64,000 nucleotides of DNA from Linyphia triangularis (GCA_963978545.1 OZ021725.1:6859176-6923175), one strand, 5' to 3'. Shown: positions 44,846-56,900, counted from the first letter of the stretch. Program-made: numbers and translations. Notes: a model not told the origin generated them from the sequence alone.

Positions 44846-45520
44846 ACGGTCAATGCTTTCCAATTTAATGTAATTTACTGTTTTGGTTTTCATACTTTAA
44901 TTAAAAAAGTGATCAGTTTGACAATAATTATTACATAGCTCCCTCCCCCCCCCCCAAAAAAAAAAGAGAAACAAACACCTCCAACATGGTGAAAATTATT
45001 ACATTATTCTTTTCAGGTAAGTGAAACCAAGGAGGAACATTCGTTGATGGGCAATGCTCAAGGGAAGAGAACCCAATGCTTAAGACTTAAAACTTTTTAC
45101 ATTTTTATCAAATTTTTATGGAAACTTCGAAAGTGGAAATGTTTAGAATACCTTAAATGACAATACAAGGATTTTGATCAAAATTGTTAGAGAAGATAAT
45201 TGGCAATTGCTGAAAAATATAATTTTTTCAGTGGCAGCTATTTTATGTGCATGTGCTACTTTGACGAAATCCTTAATGGCAGGTCCCATGATCGCCACCA
45301 CTGCATCATACATCATAGGTCAGGATTTATACTGACCATAGACAGACGGACACAGAAATTTTTCATATACTATTTTTTGGAACTCAAGGACATTTTAAAA
45401 TAAAGTGAAAAGGCAAAATAATAATAATAAATAAATAAATAAATAAATAAATAAAAAGATTTTAACCCTATGCCTATTACCCTAAATTACATGTAGGGTA
45501 ATTGAAAGTAAAAAGCTGTG
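44846..45520 (+). mobile_element. Repeat family B, copy 5 (diverged)
   Basis: TCAGGTAAGTGAAACCAAGG, TGATGGGCAATGCTCAAGGG, CCTTAATGGCAGGTCCCATG in family B order, and the terminal hairpin CTATGCCTATTACCCT ... AGGGTAATTGAAAGTAAAAA. A (AAAT)n run lies at ~45428-45455. Confidence 0.65.
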
Positions 45521-45621
45521 TTTATTAAATTCTATAAAAAGTTTGAAAACTTTTACACATATTTTATCGGCACAAGATGATCGTTATGAATTTATTTTTA
45601 ATAGTTTTCTTTAAAAAAAAA

Positions 45622-45790
45622 GGTTGGTTGGTTGTTTTCAGATTATCTGGCGCCGTCAGCAACACGAGGGCTATAATGCGCCGAAACATTCGTCATTTGA
45701 CAAGCCAATATACATTTACAAACACCCATGCCTAACACGGGACTCGGAACCCGCAACCTCACGGTCTAGAAGCTAGCACGTTAACCACTG
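45622..45790 (-). mobile_element. SINE family E, copy 6 (head truncated)
   Basis: Minus-strand copy lacking the first ~15 bp of the tRNA head; followed by a ~35-bp poly(A) at 45801-45835. Confidence 0.85.
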
Positions 45791-45799
45791 TTTATTGGG

Positions 45800-45836
<37 letters not shown>

Positions 45837-45838
<2 letters not shown>

Positions 45839-46947
45839 TATTAAAAGAATTTTTAGTAGACCAAAAATTAGTTTTATAACACTTTAAGGTATACATATAC
45901 ATTAGAAATCTCGAAATTTGACTCAAGTCTACGTTTTTGTTTTTAAAATATTCCTGAATTCATTACTATTAAAATGATACCATTTTCTTACTGAGACTCA
46001 AATTAATTTTTAAATTACAGTAGGTTTTGGGAACCTGTTTTGTATCACGTTCATTAGTGTAGTAAACTTTAAACGCGTTTTCTGAAGAATGACATTTTGG
46101 TGTTAAATGACTTCACGCCAACGGTCATAACTTCACAATAAATTATCCGATTTACAAAATTCTAATTTTGTTTTGTCGACAATAGTTGTGAATGTGTTTT
46201 CTATGGAGCATCTAATATATATTGTTATGAACAAATTTTTTATGCATATTTTAATCTTAATTTTTTGTTAAAAACTATATATTTTTTAAAACTTTTTATT
46301 TAAAAACTTATAATTAAATAAATATGAAAGCCAAATCCAAAATTCTCTATAGGAACATGCATCAATATAATATCTTTTATTTGCAATAAAAATATTAATT
46401 CTAAGTTAATTACAAGTTTATTTATGTATGTTCTAATAATGTCCTAATTAGTCACTTTAATTGCAATTAGCTGATTAAAAAATTGACAGAAAAAGAAAGT
46501 TTATACATAAAAATGCATTATTCTTAATTCTGATATACTTCCAAAAAGTTTGAAATTATAACCTAAAAATTAAAGGAAATCCTCTCAATTGTATATATAT
46601 ACCATAACTTAGCAGTGGGATCCTGCAGAGCTGCCAAGCATTCTTAAATAATTGTTTCGTACCTGCTATTACAAGAAAGATTGAATTCTCCTTTGCAAAT
46701 TCATGTAGTTATTTTTTTATTTTTGCAATCAGCCTTTATTTGCAACATTAAATATTAGAACTAAACACAGATGTCGAAAACTTTTCACAGCCTACTAAAC
46801 ATTGCCTAGTAGCACATTTTGAAAAATTGAGTAATTCATTGTTTCCTCGTAATATCCAGTAAAAATATAATTTCCAATTATTTCAAAAGCAATGAACTAT
46901 ATTAGGATACTTTTTTAATTTTTTTATGTAGTTAAGGCTTATAAGAT
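45837..46947. other. Intergenic AT-rich DNA, nothing recognised
   Basis: Very AT-rich, no frames of note, no inverted or tandem structure seen. Confidence 0.5.
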
Positions 46948-46960
46948 ACAAAATTATAAA

Positions 46961-47708
46961 GGCAGGCAGTGGAATTTATATAGAAACGCCCGTAGAGAAA
47001 CATTCTAATAAACAACGTAATCCAGACTTCTGCTCTGTCTTTCGAAGCGAATTAATAGCAATTGACCTGGGTTTAGAGAATATCTTTGACGAGGTCAACT
47101 ACGGAGACTTATGGATTCTATCCGATAGCCGAAGTTCCATTCAACACCTCAAAAACTGGGCCCTCGTGGGAGACAAAACCAGTCTATCCATAATACGCAA
47201 AGTCAAGAGCATATCCCGACTGCACAAAGTGCACTTTCAGTGGATCCCGTCACATGTAGACATCCACGGAAATGAATTGGCTGACACTCTTGCTAAGGAG
47301 AACACCCTGTCCTCTCTACTCAAGAACTCACATATCAAGAGTTATACTCAAAGAAAATAGCTCAAAATAAAGCGGCATATACCTCCATCTCACGAATGGT
47401 ATAAAGCCAAAAAGCCAGGACACTCCCTATCTCTTCCTTGTGATAGGCACACCAATACCCGTCTGTCCCGACTTGCTAGTGGTCACCTTAAAGGCCTCAC
47501 ATATTCCGGGGGAAGCAAAAATGTTCCTCTTTGCCCTAAATGCCAAAAAGAACAGGCATCACCTCAGCACATTTTGGACTGCCTTGGACTGGACTGGGAG
47601 GACATTTATAACTGTCCACAACTAGTGTCAGACTTCATTAATGTCAATGGCTTCACTGATATTGTCTGACTTCGTCAGACAAAAGGGAGATTAGAAACAA
47701 CAACAGCA
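46961..47708 (+). mobile_element. LINE (I/R1-type) 3' end, copy K2
   Basis: Encodes SELIAIDLGLENIF, LWILSDSRSSIQHLKNWALV and VHFQWIPSHVDIHGNELADT of the RNase H domain, a cysteine-rich C-terminal region with frameshifts, then (AAC)n. Perfect 13-bp duplication ACAAAATTATAAA (46948-46960, 47709-47721). Near-identical to K1 over their shared part; a 10-bp deletion follows LAKE. Confidence 0.88.
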
Positions 47709-47984
47709 ACAAAATTATAAAATGGTTAATGCACTATTCACTAAATTTTGGGCATCCCCAACTTCTACCATTGCTCATAATAAAATGTAAATTTGTGTAT
47801 ATATAAGCCAGAACTATTTATAGCACTTAGGCTTCAGAATGTATCCCCTTGTCATACTTAAGCACATATAAAAAATAAAATAACACGTTTTAACTTTATA
47901 AATAAAAATTAAAAGTTATCAAAAAATTGAAAATTCTTAAGGCATATATAAGTTATCTTTACAGTTCTCACTCAAATCACAGAA

Positions 47985-48344
47985 TAAAAATCACTGACTT
48001 TTCAATGACTTTTGAGGACCTAAATAATGTTTTTTTAAGGACCTTTGAAAATTTGTTTTTAGGCATCATGTCCATATAATCTTTAATAAAGCATATTCTA
48101 CCAGAAAAGTTACAAGTTTGAGCATGCATAATACAAATATGTCAGAGAATTCTAATATGGTACAGATAAGCAGGGATAAAAAGTCTGAGTAGTATTTTTA
48201 TAAATTTTGCAGTTGGGCACATAACTGCCGCAAAAATTAAGGACTTTTAAGGACCTCTAAGCATTTTCAAGGACTTTCAATAATGAAAACAAGTTCAAAA
48301 GTATTAAGCACTTTTAATGACTTTCAATGACCGTGGGAACCCTG
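47985..48344. mobile_element. hAT-like remnant with AAGGACTTT repeats
   Basis: Runs of CAAGGACTTTCAA-like sequence and a right end GACCGTGGGAACCCTG resemble hAT-type termini; similar fragments occur at 60272-60360 and 63880-63997. No duplication found. Confidence 0.4.
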
Positions 48345-48671
48345 CTTTAACTTATATATTCGTCAGAAAGTTTGATATGAACGAACATTAAAGAGAAAAA
48401 CATAGACAAGCTAAGAAATGACTACATGAACTAATTATAACAACTTTTAATGACTAGCTAAAATAATAACACAATTTGGAAAATGGATACAAGTAAGTTA
48501 TCAATGTAAAAAAGTACAACTAAAACAATCAGTCAAATAAATGTAAGTATGTATAAAAAAGATTTGCAGACATTCAGCGACTTCCACTTCACTCACTTGA
48601 GAGAGCTGCAAACTGCTTGAAGCTAAAAGAGAAACTCTGTTGTGAGTAATTTAATCTAAGAATTTGAGGAG

Positions 48672-48692
48672 AGCTTCTCATTAGCAAATATA

Positions 48693-48726
<34 letters not shown>

Positions 48727-49405
48727 TTGAATGTGATATTGATATCATACCAAAATATGAACATAAAAAGTAAATTGCAGTGACTATGATTTTGTAATTA
48801 AAAAGGTAAGCTTCTAATTAGCGTATATATCTTTTTTTTATAACAGGAATAGGATATTGATGTCATATCAAAATATGAACTTAAAAGTAAATTGTGGTGT
48901 CTATGATTTGGCAATAAAAAAGGTAAACTTCTCATTAGCATAATGTATATATTTTTTTCTAACAAGAATGTGATATTGATGTCATATTAAAATATGAACA
49001 TAAAAGTAAATTGTGTTGTCTATGATTTTGTAATTAAAAAGGTAAGCTTCTAATTAGCGTATATATCTTTTTTTTAAAACAGGAATAGGATATTGATGTC
49101 ATATCAAAATATGAACTTAAAAGTAAATTGTGGTGTCTATGATTTGGCAATAAAAAAGGTAAACTTCTCATTAGCATAATGTATATATTTTTTTCTAACA
49201 AGAATGTGATATTGATGTCATATTAAAATATGAACATAAAAGTAAATTGTGGTGTCTATGATTTTGTAATTAAAAAGGTAAGCTTCTCATTAGCATATAT
49301 ATCCTTTTTTTTTTAACAGAAATGTAAAATTGATGTCATATAAAATATGAACATAAAAGTAAATTGCGGTGTCTATGATTTCGTAATTAAAAAGGTAAAT
49401 GGAGG
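48672..49405. repeat. ~118-bp tandem array with alternating subtypes, 6 units
   Basis: Anchor AATTGxxGTG occurs at 48773, 48890, 49009, 49126, 49245 and 49362 (spacings 117, 119, 117, 119, 117). Subtypes alternate: AGCGTATATATC with AACAGGAATAGG versus AGCATAATGTATATA with AACAAGAATGTG, so the amplified unit was a ~236-bp dimer. Lies ~350 bp past the eIF4G stop. Confidence 0.92.
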
Positions 49406-49751
49406 CTGCAAAGTAATGGATAATATATGTAAGTAATTGAAATTTTCTATAATGTATTTTATGTAAAGTTTCATATAAAATTATGTTTAGTTTCACGAGA
49501 ATAACAAGGTATAAATATACAAAGGTTCGGTTTTGCTTTCTTCTAAAAATCTTGCAACACCTTTGTGATAAAATATACTAAACTCTTTAGATAAAATATA
49601 TGCATACAAAAAAATAACTATTTCACATAAACTTCACAACCCAAATCAACTAAAAAACAGTATTTACAAACTACAATGTATAAATTGCAAGAATATATAT
49701 TTGCACGCAATTTTAAAATCACGGACAAAGAAATTAAAATGCTGCAATTCT

Positions 49752-50008
49752 TTATGAAACACAACACCTGTTCTCATTATTAACAGGTGGTGGAATGTCT
49801 CTCTTTCTTGGCTGTTCACTGAGCCCCCGTTCAGATTCTTTGCCAGATTCAGCTTGAAAAAGTCCATTTAAGAAAATGTTCACAGAACGCACAGCTGCAG
49901 CCTTGCCAGCGGATTCATTTGGGTCAACGCTAAGCTCCCAAGTTTTGAAAGACTCCTTCTTGATCACACCACCATCATAAAGCACATGGAAAATCTGTTG
50001 GAGAAGTC
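49752..50008 (-). CDS. eIF4G: eIF4G, last exon (end of W2 domain, C-terminal tail)
   Basis: 257-bp terminal exon, phase 1, acceptor TCTCCTTTCAG, stop TAA at 49752-49754. It encodes GLLQQIFHVLYDGGVIKKES, then FKTWELSVDPNESAGKA and VRSVNIFLNGLF. L-Y-D-x2-V-(V/I)-K-x2-(A/S)-F-x-x-W-E-x-S-x-D-P is the conserved AA-box region at the C-terminus of eIF4G1/3-type W2 domains (HEAT-like; binds MNK kinase in other animals). DAP5/eIF4G2 matches less well. Past the W2 core there is a polar tail of about 30 residues ending NENRCCVS, a Cys-a-a-Ser arrangement that would fit a CaaX box. Cytoplasmic translation-initiation scaffold. Confidence 0.93.
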
Positions 50009-50056
50009 CTGAAAGGAGAGACAATTTATTCACGGTGGCCATAAAATAAAGGAAAA

Positions 50057-50760
50057 ACTAGGGGTGTAGAACATCGCACAATTTTCAATTACATTATAAA
50101 ACTGACTTAGATTTGCGTCATTTACCATTTGTATATTTTCATCAATTATCTAGAAGAAATGGCCAGTTGGGCGATTTTTTTTTTGCCATAATTCTTGTAT
50201 GAGTCTTAAAAAAAAACTTACGCCAAATTTGCGATATACTTTTCGATAATCCTTTTATTATACTTTATTATAAGTGAAACTGAGGGAGAAGAAAAAACTA
50301 ACGTTGATGAAATATGTTCGGAAAGAGAACTCTGTGTTGAAAGCATTCGTTTTTTAACTTTTTACGCCATTAAAACATTTTTATGGAAATTTCGGAGGTG
50401 GGGATGTTTAGAACACCTTAAGAGGTATTACTAAAGCGATTCTTTATGAAAATCGTTAGAGCCCTTTTTTAGAAATCATTGAAAAACATGATTTCTTTCA
50501 ATGGTAGCTACCCGAGCATGCACGAATTTGACGAAAACCTTAATGGTAGGTCCCATAGCCACCATAACCCTCATACCAAATTTGAACATCGTAGGGCAAT
50601 TTTTTCGGGAGTTATGCTGACCACATACATAAACAGAGAGACATTTTTTCTGGATCACTTTTTTGAAATTATGATGTTCCAAAATGTGAAGAAATGCAAA
50701 AAAAAATTGAATTTTTTTTTTTAGACCAAATGCTATACTTTCATTACCCTGTGTATAGAG
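50057..50760 (+). mobile_element. Repeat family B, copy 6
   Basis: AACTAGGGGTGTAGAACATC start, ~49 bp from the eIF4G terminal exon acceptor; ends near CTATACTTTCATTACCCTGT. Long frames on either strand inside it are by-products of the repeat. Confidence 0.75.
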
Positions 50761-50954
50761 CATGTATGCTAAAGAAGAAACATGTGAATTTTTTAAAAAT
50801 ACTTTTGGTGGTAATGAAAAGTTTAAATTATTCAGTACCAATAAACTTCGAATGATTACCACCACAAATCTCTGGTTAAATGCCGCCAAAATATGGATCA
50901 ACAAGAAAACATGCCTCAAAACTTCCCTGATTTTCGTAAACTTTTTAAAAATTC

Positions 50955-51100
50955 ACTGACATTTCCTAGATCATTTCCAAAATCAGAAAGCTCCCTGACA
51001 TTTCCCTGATCTTTTCCAGAATCAGAAAGCTCCCCGACATTTCTCTGATCATTTCCAGAATCAGAAAGCTCCCTGACACTTCCCTGATTTCCAGGTCCAC
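50955..51100. repeat. 39-bp tandem repeat, ~3.5 units
   Basis: ATCAGAAAGCTCCCTGACAT with TTTCCAGA recurs about every 39 bp (AGAAAGCTCC near 50984, 51023, 51062). Intron of eIF4G. Confidence 0.85.
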
Positions 51101-51140
51101 CTGTTATTGAGTGTACATTCAAAGCTACAGGGTGCAACAA

Positions 51141-54100
51141 GAAGATCTATTTAAACATACATGATACAGTACAGCTTCCAACCAAAATAAGCTGAAGTTA
51201 ACGTAAAAGCAATGAAAATCAGCAGAAAACAAATTTTTTTAAACAAAATTTTTGACGTCAAACAATTATACTACATAGACAAACAGGCAAATCTAATTAA
51301 ATCCAGTTTTCTAATTTTTCAAACTCCATTCAAAGTACTGAAATTTTGATTAAAAAAAAATGTTTCTGTTGAGCTGTACCATGCCTATTTAAGTTAATTA
51401 AAGTTCAACGAGAATTTTTCTCCTCATACTATCAGAATATGAAAGGAATAGAAACTATTCAAACTATTGCTAGTTTGTATTTCTCCTCGTACTCAAATAA
51501 GTTACTTTTTTGGAAATCTCATCGATTAAGTTCCTTCATTTTCTTCACTCTTTTATAAGTGCCTATTGTCAATCTGCTTGAAATGAACTACGACCATGAC
51601 CTTTTTTAAGCAAAGATATCTCACAAATTGCAGGTTTTCCAACAAAATCCAATGAAACAGAGATACGAACTCGAGTTGTCTAGTGAGGTAAGCAAATATT
51701 TTAACACTAGATCAACTCAAACCCAATCCTTGAATTTTTTTTAATACTTTTGAATTACTGTCTATTTTGCTGGATGCGTAGGGCCCCGCCCTTTATTATA
51801 ATTTTTTTGTTTTTGATATTACTTTTTCTAGCGATTGATATAATCTATCAATTGAGCTTCAGAAATGCATCCATTGAAATCCCAACTAGGTTCAAGCTCC
51901 TTGACAAAGAAACTCAGTCAGGAAATCATATTTCGTATTTAATGCCTGGTTTTCGTTTAAAAATTTTCAAATATAATTTTTAAGATTGTATTGCACATTC
52001 TGCTTTCATGTAGCAATGCGCTGAAAGCATGTGTGCAGTGGCTTTCTAACTTTTTATATTTATCTATTTTGTACAATAGTTTTGATTTGTCTGCAATAGA
52101 TTTATTATGACTTTTTTGTTTTTGATATTACTTTTTCTATGTTTGTTGATATTTGTACTTAATATCAGAGTCGTGACTATTAATGGACATTTGCAGTGGG
52201 ACATTCGAATATCCCTTGTTTTGATCCCTTTTCAACCCCTTAAAGTTGGTTAATCAAGATCAGAATAGTTTACTTTTTCTATGTTTGTCATTGTTGACAT
52301 TTGTACCAATTTTCAGAGGCGGGAACTTTGCAATGACAGTATTTTTTCACATTTTAATTTAGAACCCATAAAAATGTAGGAACGCCAAATATCAAGTGAT
52401 CCATGAATGGTTAGTTATTTACGAATGTCAGAAAAATGATTGACTGAATATTAAAAAATGTCAGTTCTTATAGCGTCAATGGTAAAAAGTTTGACATATT
52501 TATTAATTTTTGTTCCAAAGAATAGTAAGTAGATGGACTTGTTAGAGATGACAATGATTTATAGCATCTTCTGGGACTGTAACTAAAAGGCCGCTTTCAA
52601 ACATAAATACACATCATCAAAATTTAAAAAAAAAAAAAATTAATCAAAGCTGGCATACATAAAAAGTGCAAGGTCAATTACAATACTAGTTTCGACATTT
52701 GATGCATGATTAATCAAAAAAAAAAAGTTCATTATATCTAAACTGAAAATTGACTAGGTTATGGAATTTTAAAGAATAAAGTCATAAATGAAATTCTAGA
52801 AAAAACCTATAGCACACACCATGAATTTATAGATTACTGACTTTGGAAAACAAAAGTAACAACAGCAGTAAAAATTGGATAATGGTCATATTTACCAATA
52901 TTGTTTTATTTTTAAAATACACAAACAAGGTGTTGTAAGAAAATTACATAACAATATTTAAGTACTATAATCTTTTTGGACTAAATGGGTTTAGATTACA
53001 ATTTAGAATGGTTTTGTAAAAATCCAAATCATGATTCTTTTTACTCCACCGAAAAGTTTTGCAATTCATCAGACGAAACGGTCGTTTCGCCGCCAACCTT
53101 AAAAAGGCAGAAACGACAGTAAGTATCTATTCTCTGCACAACTTCCCGCGAAAAAGCCGAAATTGACTATTTTCTAACGCGCTTACGAAACTTCACATAA
53201 TTATACAAAAAATACCATAGATTCGACTCGGTGATATCTTTCAAAGAAAAAAAAAATTGAGTACCTATGATAAAAGACAACGAAGAAAAAAAATATTGAA
53301 ATTTCCAAAACGAAATAAAAAAACGAGTTCTAGCCCGATTTTGATGTAAAATTTTAGACAAACGTCCAGCCCTAACTAAGCTATAGATCTTCAAACTGAT
53401 TGAATTATAGGATGCAGAATGTTTCAACTTAAAATCCTACGCTGGTTTAAACTTCATTAAATAATTCTTTCTATTTTTAATTAATTTAAAACCACTTTTT
53501 TTCATTTCATAATTTGGGGACAGAAAAAGGCGATCAACATGTAATTGTGGTTCAGATATATATGCCAAAAGTTGCCAAACAGGTTTGCTATCATTTCGAA
53601 GTTAGTTTTTCCGACATGTTAGGCTTAAGTGAGAATGAACTTAATGTAATAGTATAGGCAGAACGAATTAGACTATGATTATATGCCTTATAACATCTTT
53701 AAAATTGAAATAATTTAATTTTTGAAGAGACAGAATTAAAGAGAAATATTTGTTCTTCAAATTGCATGTGTTATTGGAACTGTATGACAATTTAGAGTGA
53801 GTTAACTTTCAAAAACATTTTAATTTCGGAAAGCTCTGTTTAAAAATGAAAATAATCACATTGTGTTCCAAGATACTATGGGCTGAATTGCAAAGTATAA
53901 ATGTGGAGGTTATGCGAGCTGACGTCACAGTCAATTCATTACAGCGGGACTAAATGAAACACGCATTGTAATTGGCTAATGGATTGCAAAAATGTCATTC
54001 GTTTTTAAAGATGTGTTGATTTTGTTTAATTTTCGTTGTAAAATGAAATCGTAGAATCATATATCATCAAAATTATAATTTCATAGTGAATTTTAAAATT

Positions 54101-54270
54101 GTTGCTAAGAAAATATTTTAAATTTTGTCAAATATCAATGGGTTATTATGTGAACCAAAATAATGCTTGGCATAGTAAAAATAATTTATATTGCAATAAT
54201 TAGACTGTAAAAAACTTGTAATATTTATTTGTAACAATTTATTAGAAAAATTTTTCAATAGAATGAACTC
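51141..54270. other. eIF4G last intron, AT-rich, no exon recognised
   Basis: Read on both strands. Only weak features: TTTTTGTTTTTGATATTACT repeated near 51808 and 52113, a CGAAACGGTCGTTTCG palindrome near 53083. No coding stretch or element ends. Confidence 0.5.
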
Positions 54271-54274
54271 TCTG

Positions 54275-54425
54275 CCCTTGTATGTTAAAGGTGCCGGATT
54301 TGATTCCTGTGTTAGGTGTGGATGTTCGTTGTAATTCGGAATCCACGTTAAGCTGTGGGTCCCGGACTGATTAGTCGTTATTATGCACTAAAATAGGTCG
54401 TTGAGCGTACAAACTAACGAATCCA
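54275..54425 (+). mobile_element. SINE family F, copy 2 (head truncated)
   Basis: GTGCCGGATTTGATTCCTGT (B-box region), GTTAGGTGTGGATGTTCGTT, CGTACAAACTAACG; matches 13826-14025. Confidence 0.65.
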
Positions 54426-54964
54426 GCTGAAACTTAGCAGACAGGCTTTTTGTCGATGGCAACGTATTTCTTTAAGTTTTGGGGGTTTAAGTTGCCATAC
54501 ACAAGTTTCTATTACTCGTTCGTGGTCGATTTTGATGGTTACTGCCGTCCGCATTCAACCAATTTGTCAATTTTCAAGTAGATTTTGGCATGTAAGATAT
54601 CATTGAACTCAACTTGAAGAATTATGAATATTCATGGTACCAGATGTACCATAGGTGGTACTACTTCTGGTTTATCAATTTTGAAGATAAATATGGCATG
54701 TTGAGATTTGTTGGGCTTGTCTTGAAAAATTATGAATGTTTAAGGTACCAGGTATAGCATAGGTAGTACCATTTTCGATTTATCAATTTCCAAGATAAAT
54801 ATGGCATGTTGGACTTTTGTTTTGACGAATTGTGAATGTTTAAAGTACCAGCAGGTATGCTATTGGTACCACTTTCGGTTTATCAATTTTAAAGATAATT
54901 ATTGCATGTAAGGTATCGTCGAACTCAGTTTGAAGAATTATGAATATTCCTGGTACCAGGTGTG

Positions 54965-55145
54965 GCCGACCAAACAGTATAGAGGTTAGCGTGCTAGCTT
55001 CTAGACCGCGCGGTTGCGGGTTCGAGTCCCGTGTTAGGCATGGGTGTTTGTAAATGTATGCTGGCTTGTCTAATGACGAATGTTTCGTCGCATTATAGCC
55101 CTCGTGTTGCTGACGGCGAAAGATAATTTGAAAACAACCAACCAG
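54965..55145 (+). mobile_element. SINE family E, copy 7
   Basis: Full length; flanks CCTGGTACCAGGTGT and CCTGGTACCTGGTGT (14 of 15). Several point changes in the body. Confidence 0.9.
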
Positions 55146-55226
55146 CCTGGTACCTGGTGTACCATAGGTGATAAATAGAAAAACGATTAAATGGACAAAT
55201 TCAAAAAATTGTTTAAAAAAAGTTCT

Positions 55227-55482
55227 GATATCCCCCCCAAAAAACACTTTTGAAAAGTAGAAGAACCACCAACCTCAAAAATACAAAAAACTTTCTTGCA
55301 ATAAAAAAACCATAAACATGATGAAAATTTTCAACCACAAATACAGTGATATAAAAAATGGCCAACCTCTGATTACAACTCTAGGTTGTGACTCGCTTAA
55401 CAATGTATGCTTACTTAGTTTATTTTTAAAATTTAAGTTCCGCTCCCATAAAAATTTACGCTGCTTGAGGTTGGCGCCCGTC
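55227..55482. repeat. Left arm of a near-perfect intronic inverted repeat
   Basis: Pairs with 55774-56026. Over ~255 bp I saw only a C-run length change and a few substitutions near the inner end. Spacer ~290 bp. No TA, TTAA or 8-bp duplication recognised at the outer ends (GATATCCCCCCC / GGGGGGATAT). Confidence 0.95.
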
Positions 55483-55773
55483 TTAATTACTAACCTTTAA
55501 AACCCCCCACACAATAAAAACTTTCCAAAATGTATGTATCAACCAAACAAAAGCTTACGACAAACACTTCAGTTTCCAACTTAAAAAAATCTTAATAAAG
55601 ATTCAAATGCAAGCGTTTGAGCACAGTTTCTTTATACTATTTTGAAAGTTACATGAACATGAAGATTTACACCACTTTGTATTTCCTACCTATCCAAATG
55701 AAATCATAAACTCGAATATTCGTGCAATATGCCATAAATTAGTTTAAACGCAAGCATTGTTAATATTCCTATG

Positions 55774-56026
55774 ACGGGTGCCAGCCTCAAGCAGCGTAAA
55801 TTTTTATGGGAGCGGAACTTAAATTTTAAAAATAAACTAAGTAAGCATACATTGTTAAGCGAGTCACAACCTAGAGTTGTAATCAGAGGTTGGCCATTTT
55901 TTATATCACTGTATTTGTGGTTGAAAATTTTCATCATGTTTATGGTTTTTTTATTGCAAGAAAGTTTTTTGTATTTTTGAGGTTGGTGGTTCTTCTACTT
56001 TTCAAAAGTGTTTTTTGGGGGGATAT
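55774..56026. repeat. Right arm of the intronic inverted repeat
   Basis: Inverted partner of 55227-55482; ends 66 bp before the donor of the eIF4G exon 56093-56233, so the hairpin would lie just inside the last intron. Confidence 0.95.
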
Positions 56027-56092
56027 AACTTTCCCCTCTGATTTTTTTCTAACAAGAAACTATACATATTAAAAAATAAAAAGTGATCTCAC

Positions 56093-56233
56093 CATTTGGA
56101 TGTCCTAGTCGTTCCATAAGAGACTGTAAAACATATAAAGCTTCTAATTCAAAATGTGCATTGTGATCAATATAACGTTTTAACAATGGTATTCTGTTAT
56201 TTAGCACTGTCTTATTTAATGCACAATTAGCAC
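56093..56233 (-). CDS. eIF4G: eIF4G, W2 domain exon
   Basis: 141-bp exon, phase 1-1, acceptor TTTTACAG, donor GTGAGATC. Encodes ANCALNKTVLNNRIPLLKRY, then IDHNAHFELEALYVLQSLME and RLGHPNG. L-(Q/E)-A-L-Y-x-L-Q-x-L is the central helix signature of the eIF4G W2/AA-box domain. Joins in frame to the last exon (HPN-G-LLQQIF) and to 56411-56492 (IS-G-AN). Confidence 0.93.
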
Positions 56234-56410
56234 CTGTAAAAGAAGTTACATAAAATATTATACTAAAAAATTCTTTAAAACTGAAATTGATCTAATAATC
56301 AGTACAACTGAAAAAATTATATTTTCTTATTGACAAATATAAACTTTTAAGACTACAACAGTAATTTATATAGAATAATAATACGTAATATCAAAATAAT
56401 ACAATTATAC

Positions 56411-56492
56411 CTGATATTGCCTTTTCATGCACTGCCAAAACTAAAGCACGAATAAAAGTTGACTTAGTCCACCTAAATGACTGTAATCTCGC
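56411..56492 (-). CDS. eIF4G: eIF4G, W2 domain start exon
   Basis: 82-bp exon, phase 0 to 1, acceptor TTTTCAG, donor GTATAATT. Encodes ARLQSFRWTKSTFIRALVLA and VHEKAIS. S-x-(T)-x-(V/I)-R-A-L-x-x-A-V is the first helical repeat of W2. Short, but placed in frame between two strong exons. Confidence 0.9.
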
Positions 56493-56574
56493 CTGAAAAC
56501 ATAATTACATTAAAAAACTAAAGTTTGAAAAAATACACCACAAATTTATTTACTGCAATTAAGACATTACTTAC

Positions 56575-56730
56575 ATCAATGTAGAAATAAATTGTTTCAT
56601 TCAAAGCACTCATCCCAAAAAACTTGAACAAGGCCTGCTTTACTTCTTCTACTGTCCTTGGACTTGCAACAAAATTTGGACTTTCCATCTGGGCTTCAAC
56701 TTTCGTTGGAACTGCTAGGAATTCTAATTT
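56575..56730 (-). CDS. eIF4G: eIF4G, linker exon between MA3 and W2
   Basis: 156-bp exon, phase 0-0, acceptor CCCCTAACAG, donor GTAAGTAA. Encodes KLEFLAVPTKVEAQMESPNF, then VASPRTVEEVKQALFKFFGM and SALNETIYFYID. The acidic/hydrophobic run and the final helix lead into W2. Less conserved in the family, identified by continuity. Confidence 0.88.
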
Positions 56731-56900
56731 CTGTTAGGGGAAAAAAACAATCTTTATAAAGTACGATATGCATACATATTTGAAACTAGAGCACATTTTT
56801 GAGGTACTGTAGTAATACTGAAAATGTTAGGACATTATTAATCTTAAAGTTATAAAATCTTCAACTTAGTCATTAAGAAGATCCAATATACTTTACTTAC

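Noticed and set aside
50476..50919. 147-codon minus-strand frame in the eIF4G intron
   Set aside because: Overlaps family B copy 6; reads repeat sequence, no splice logic or domain.
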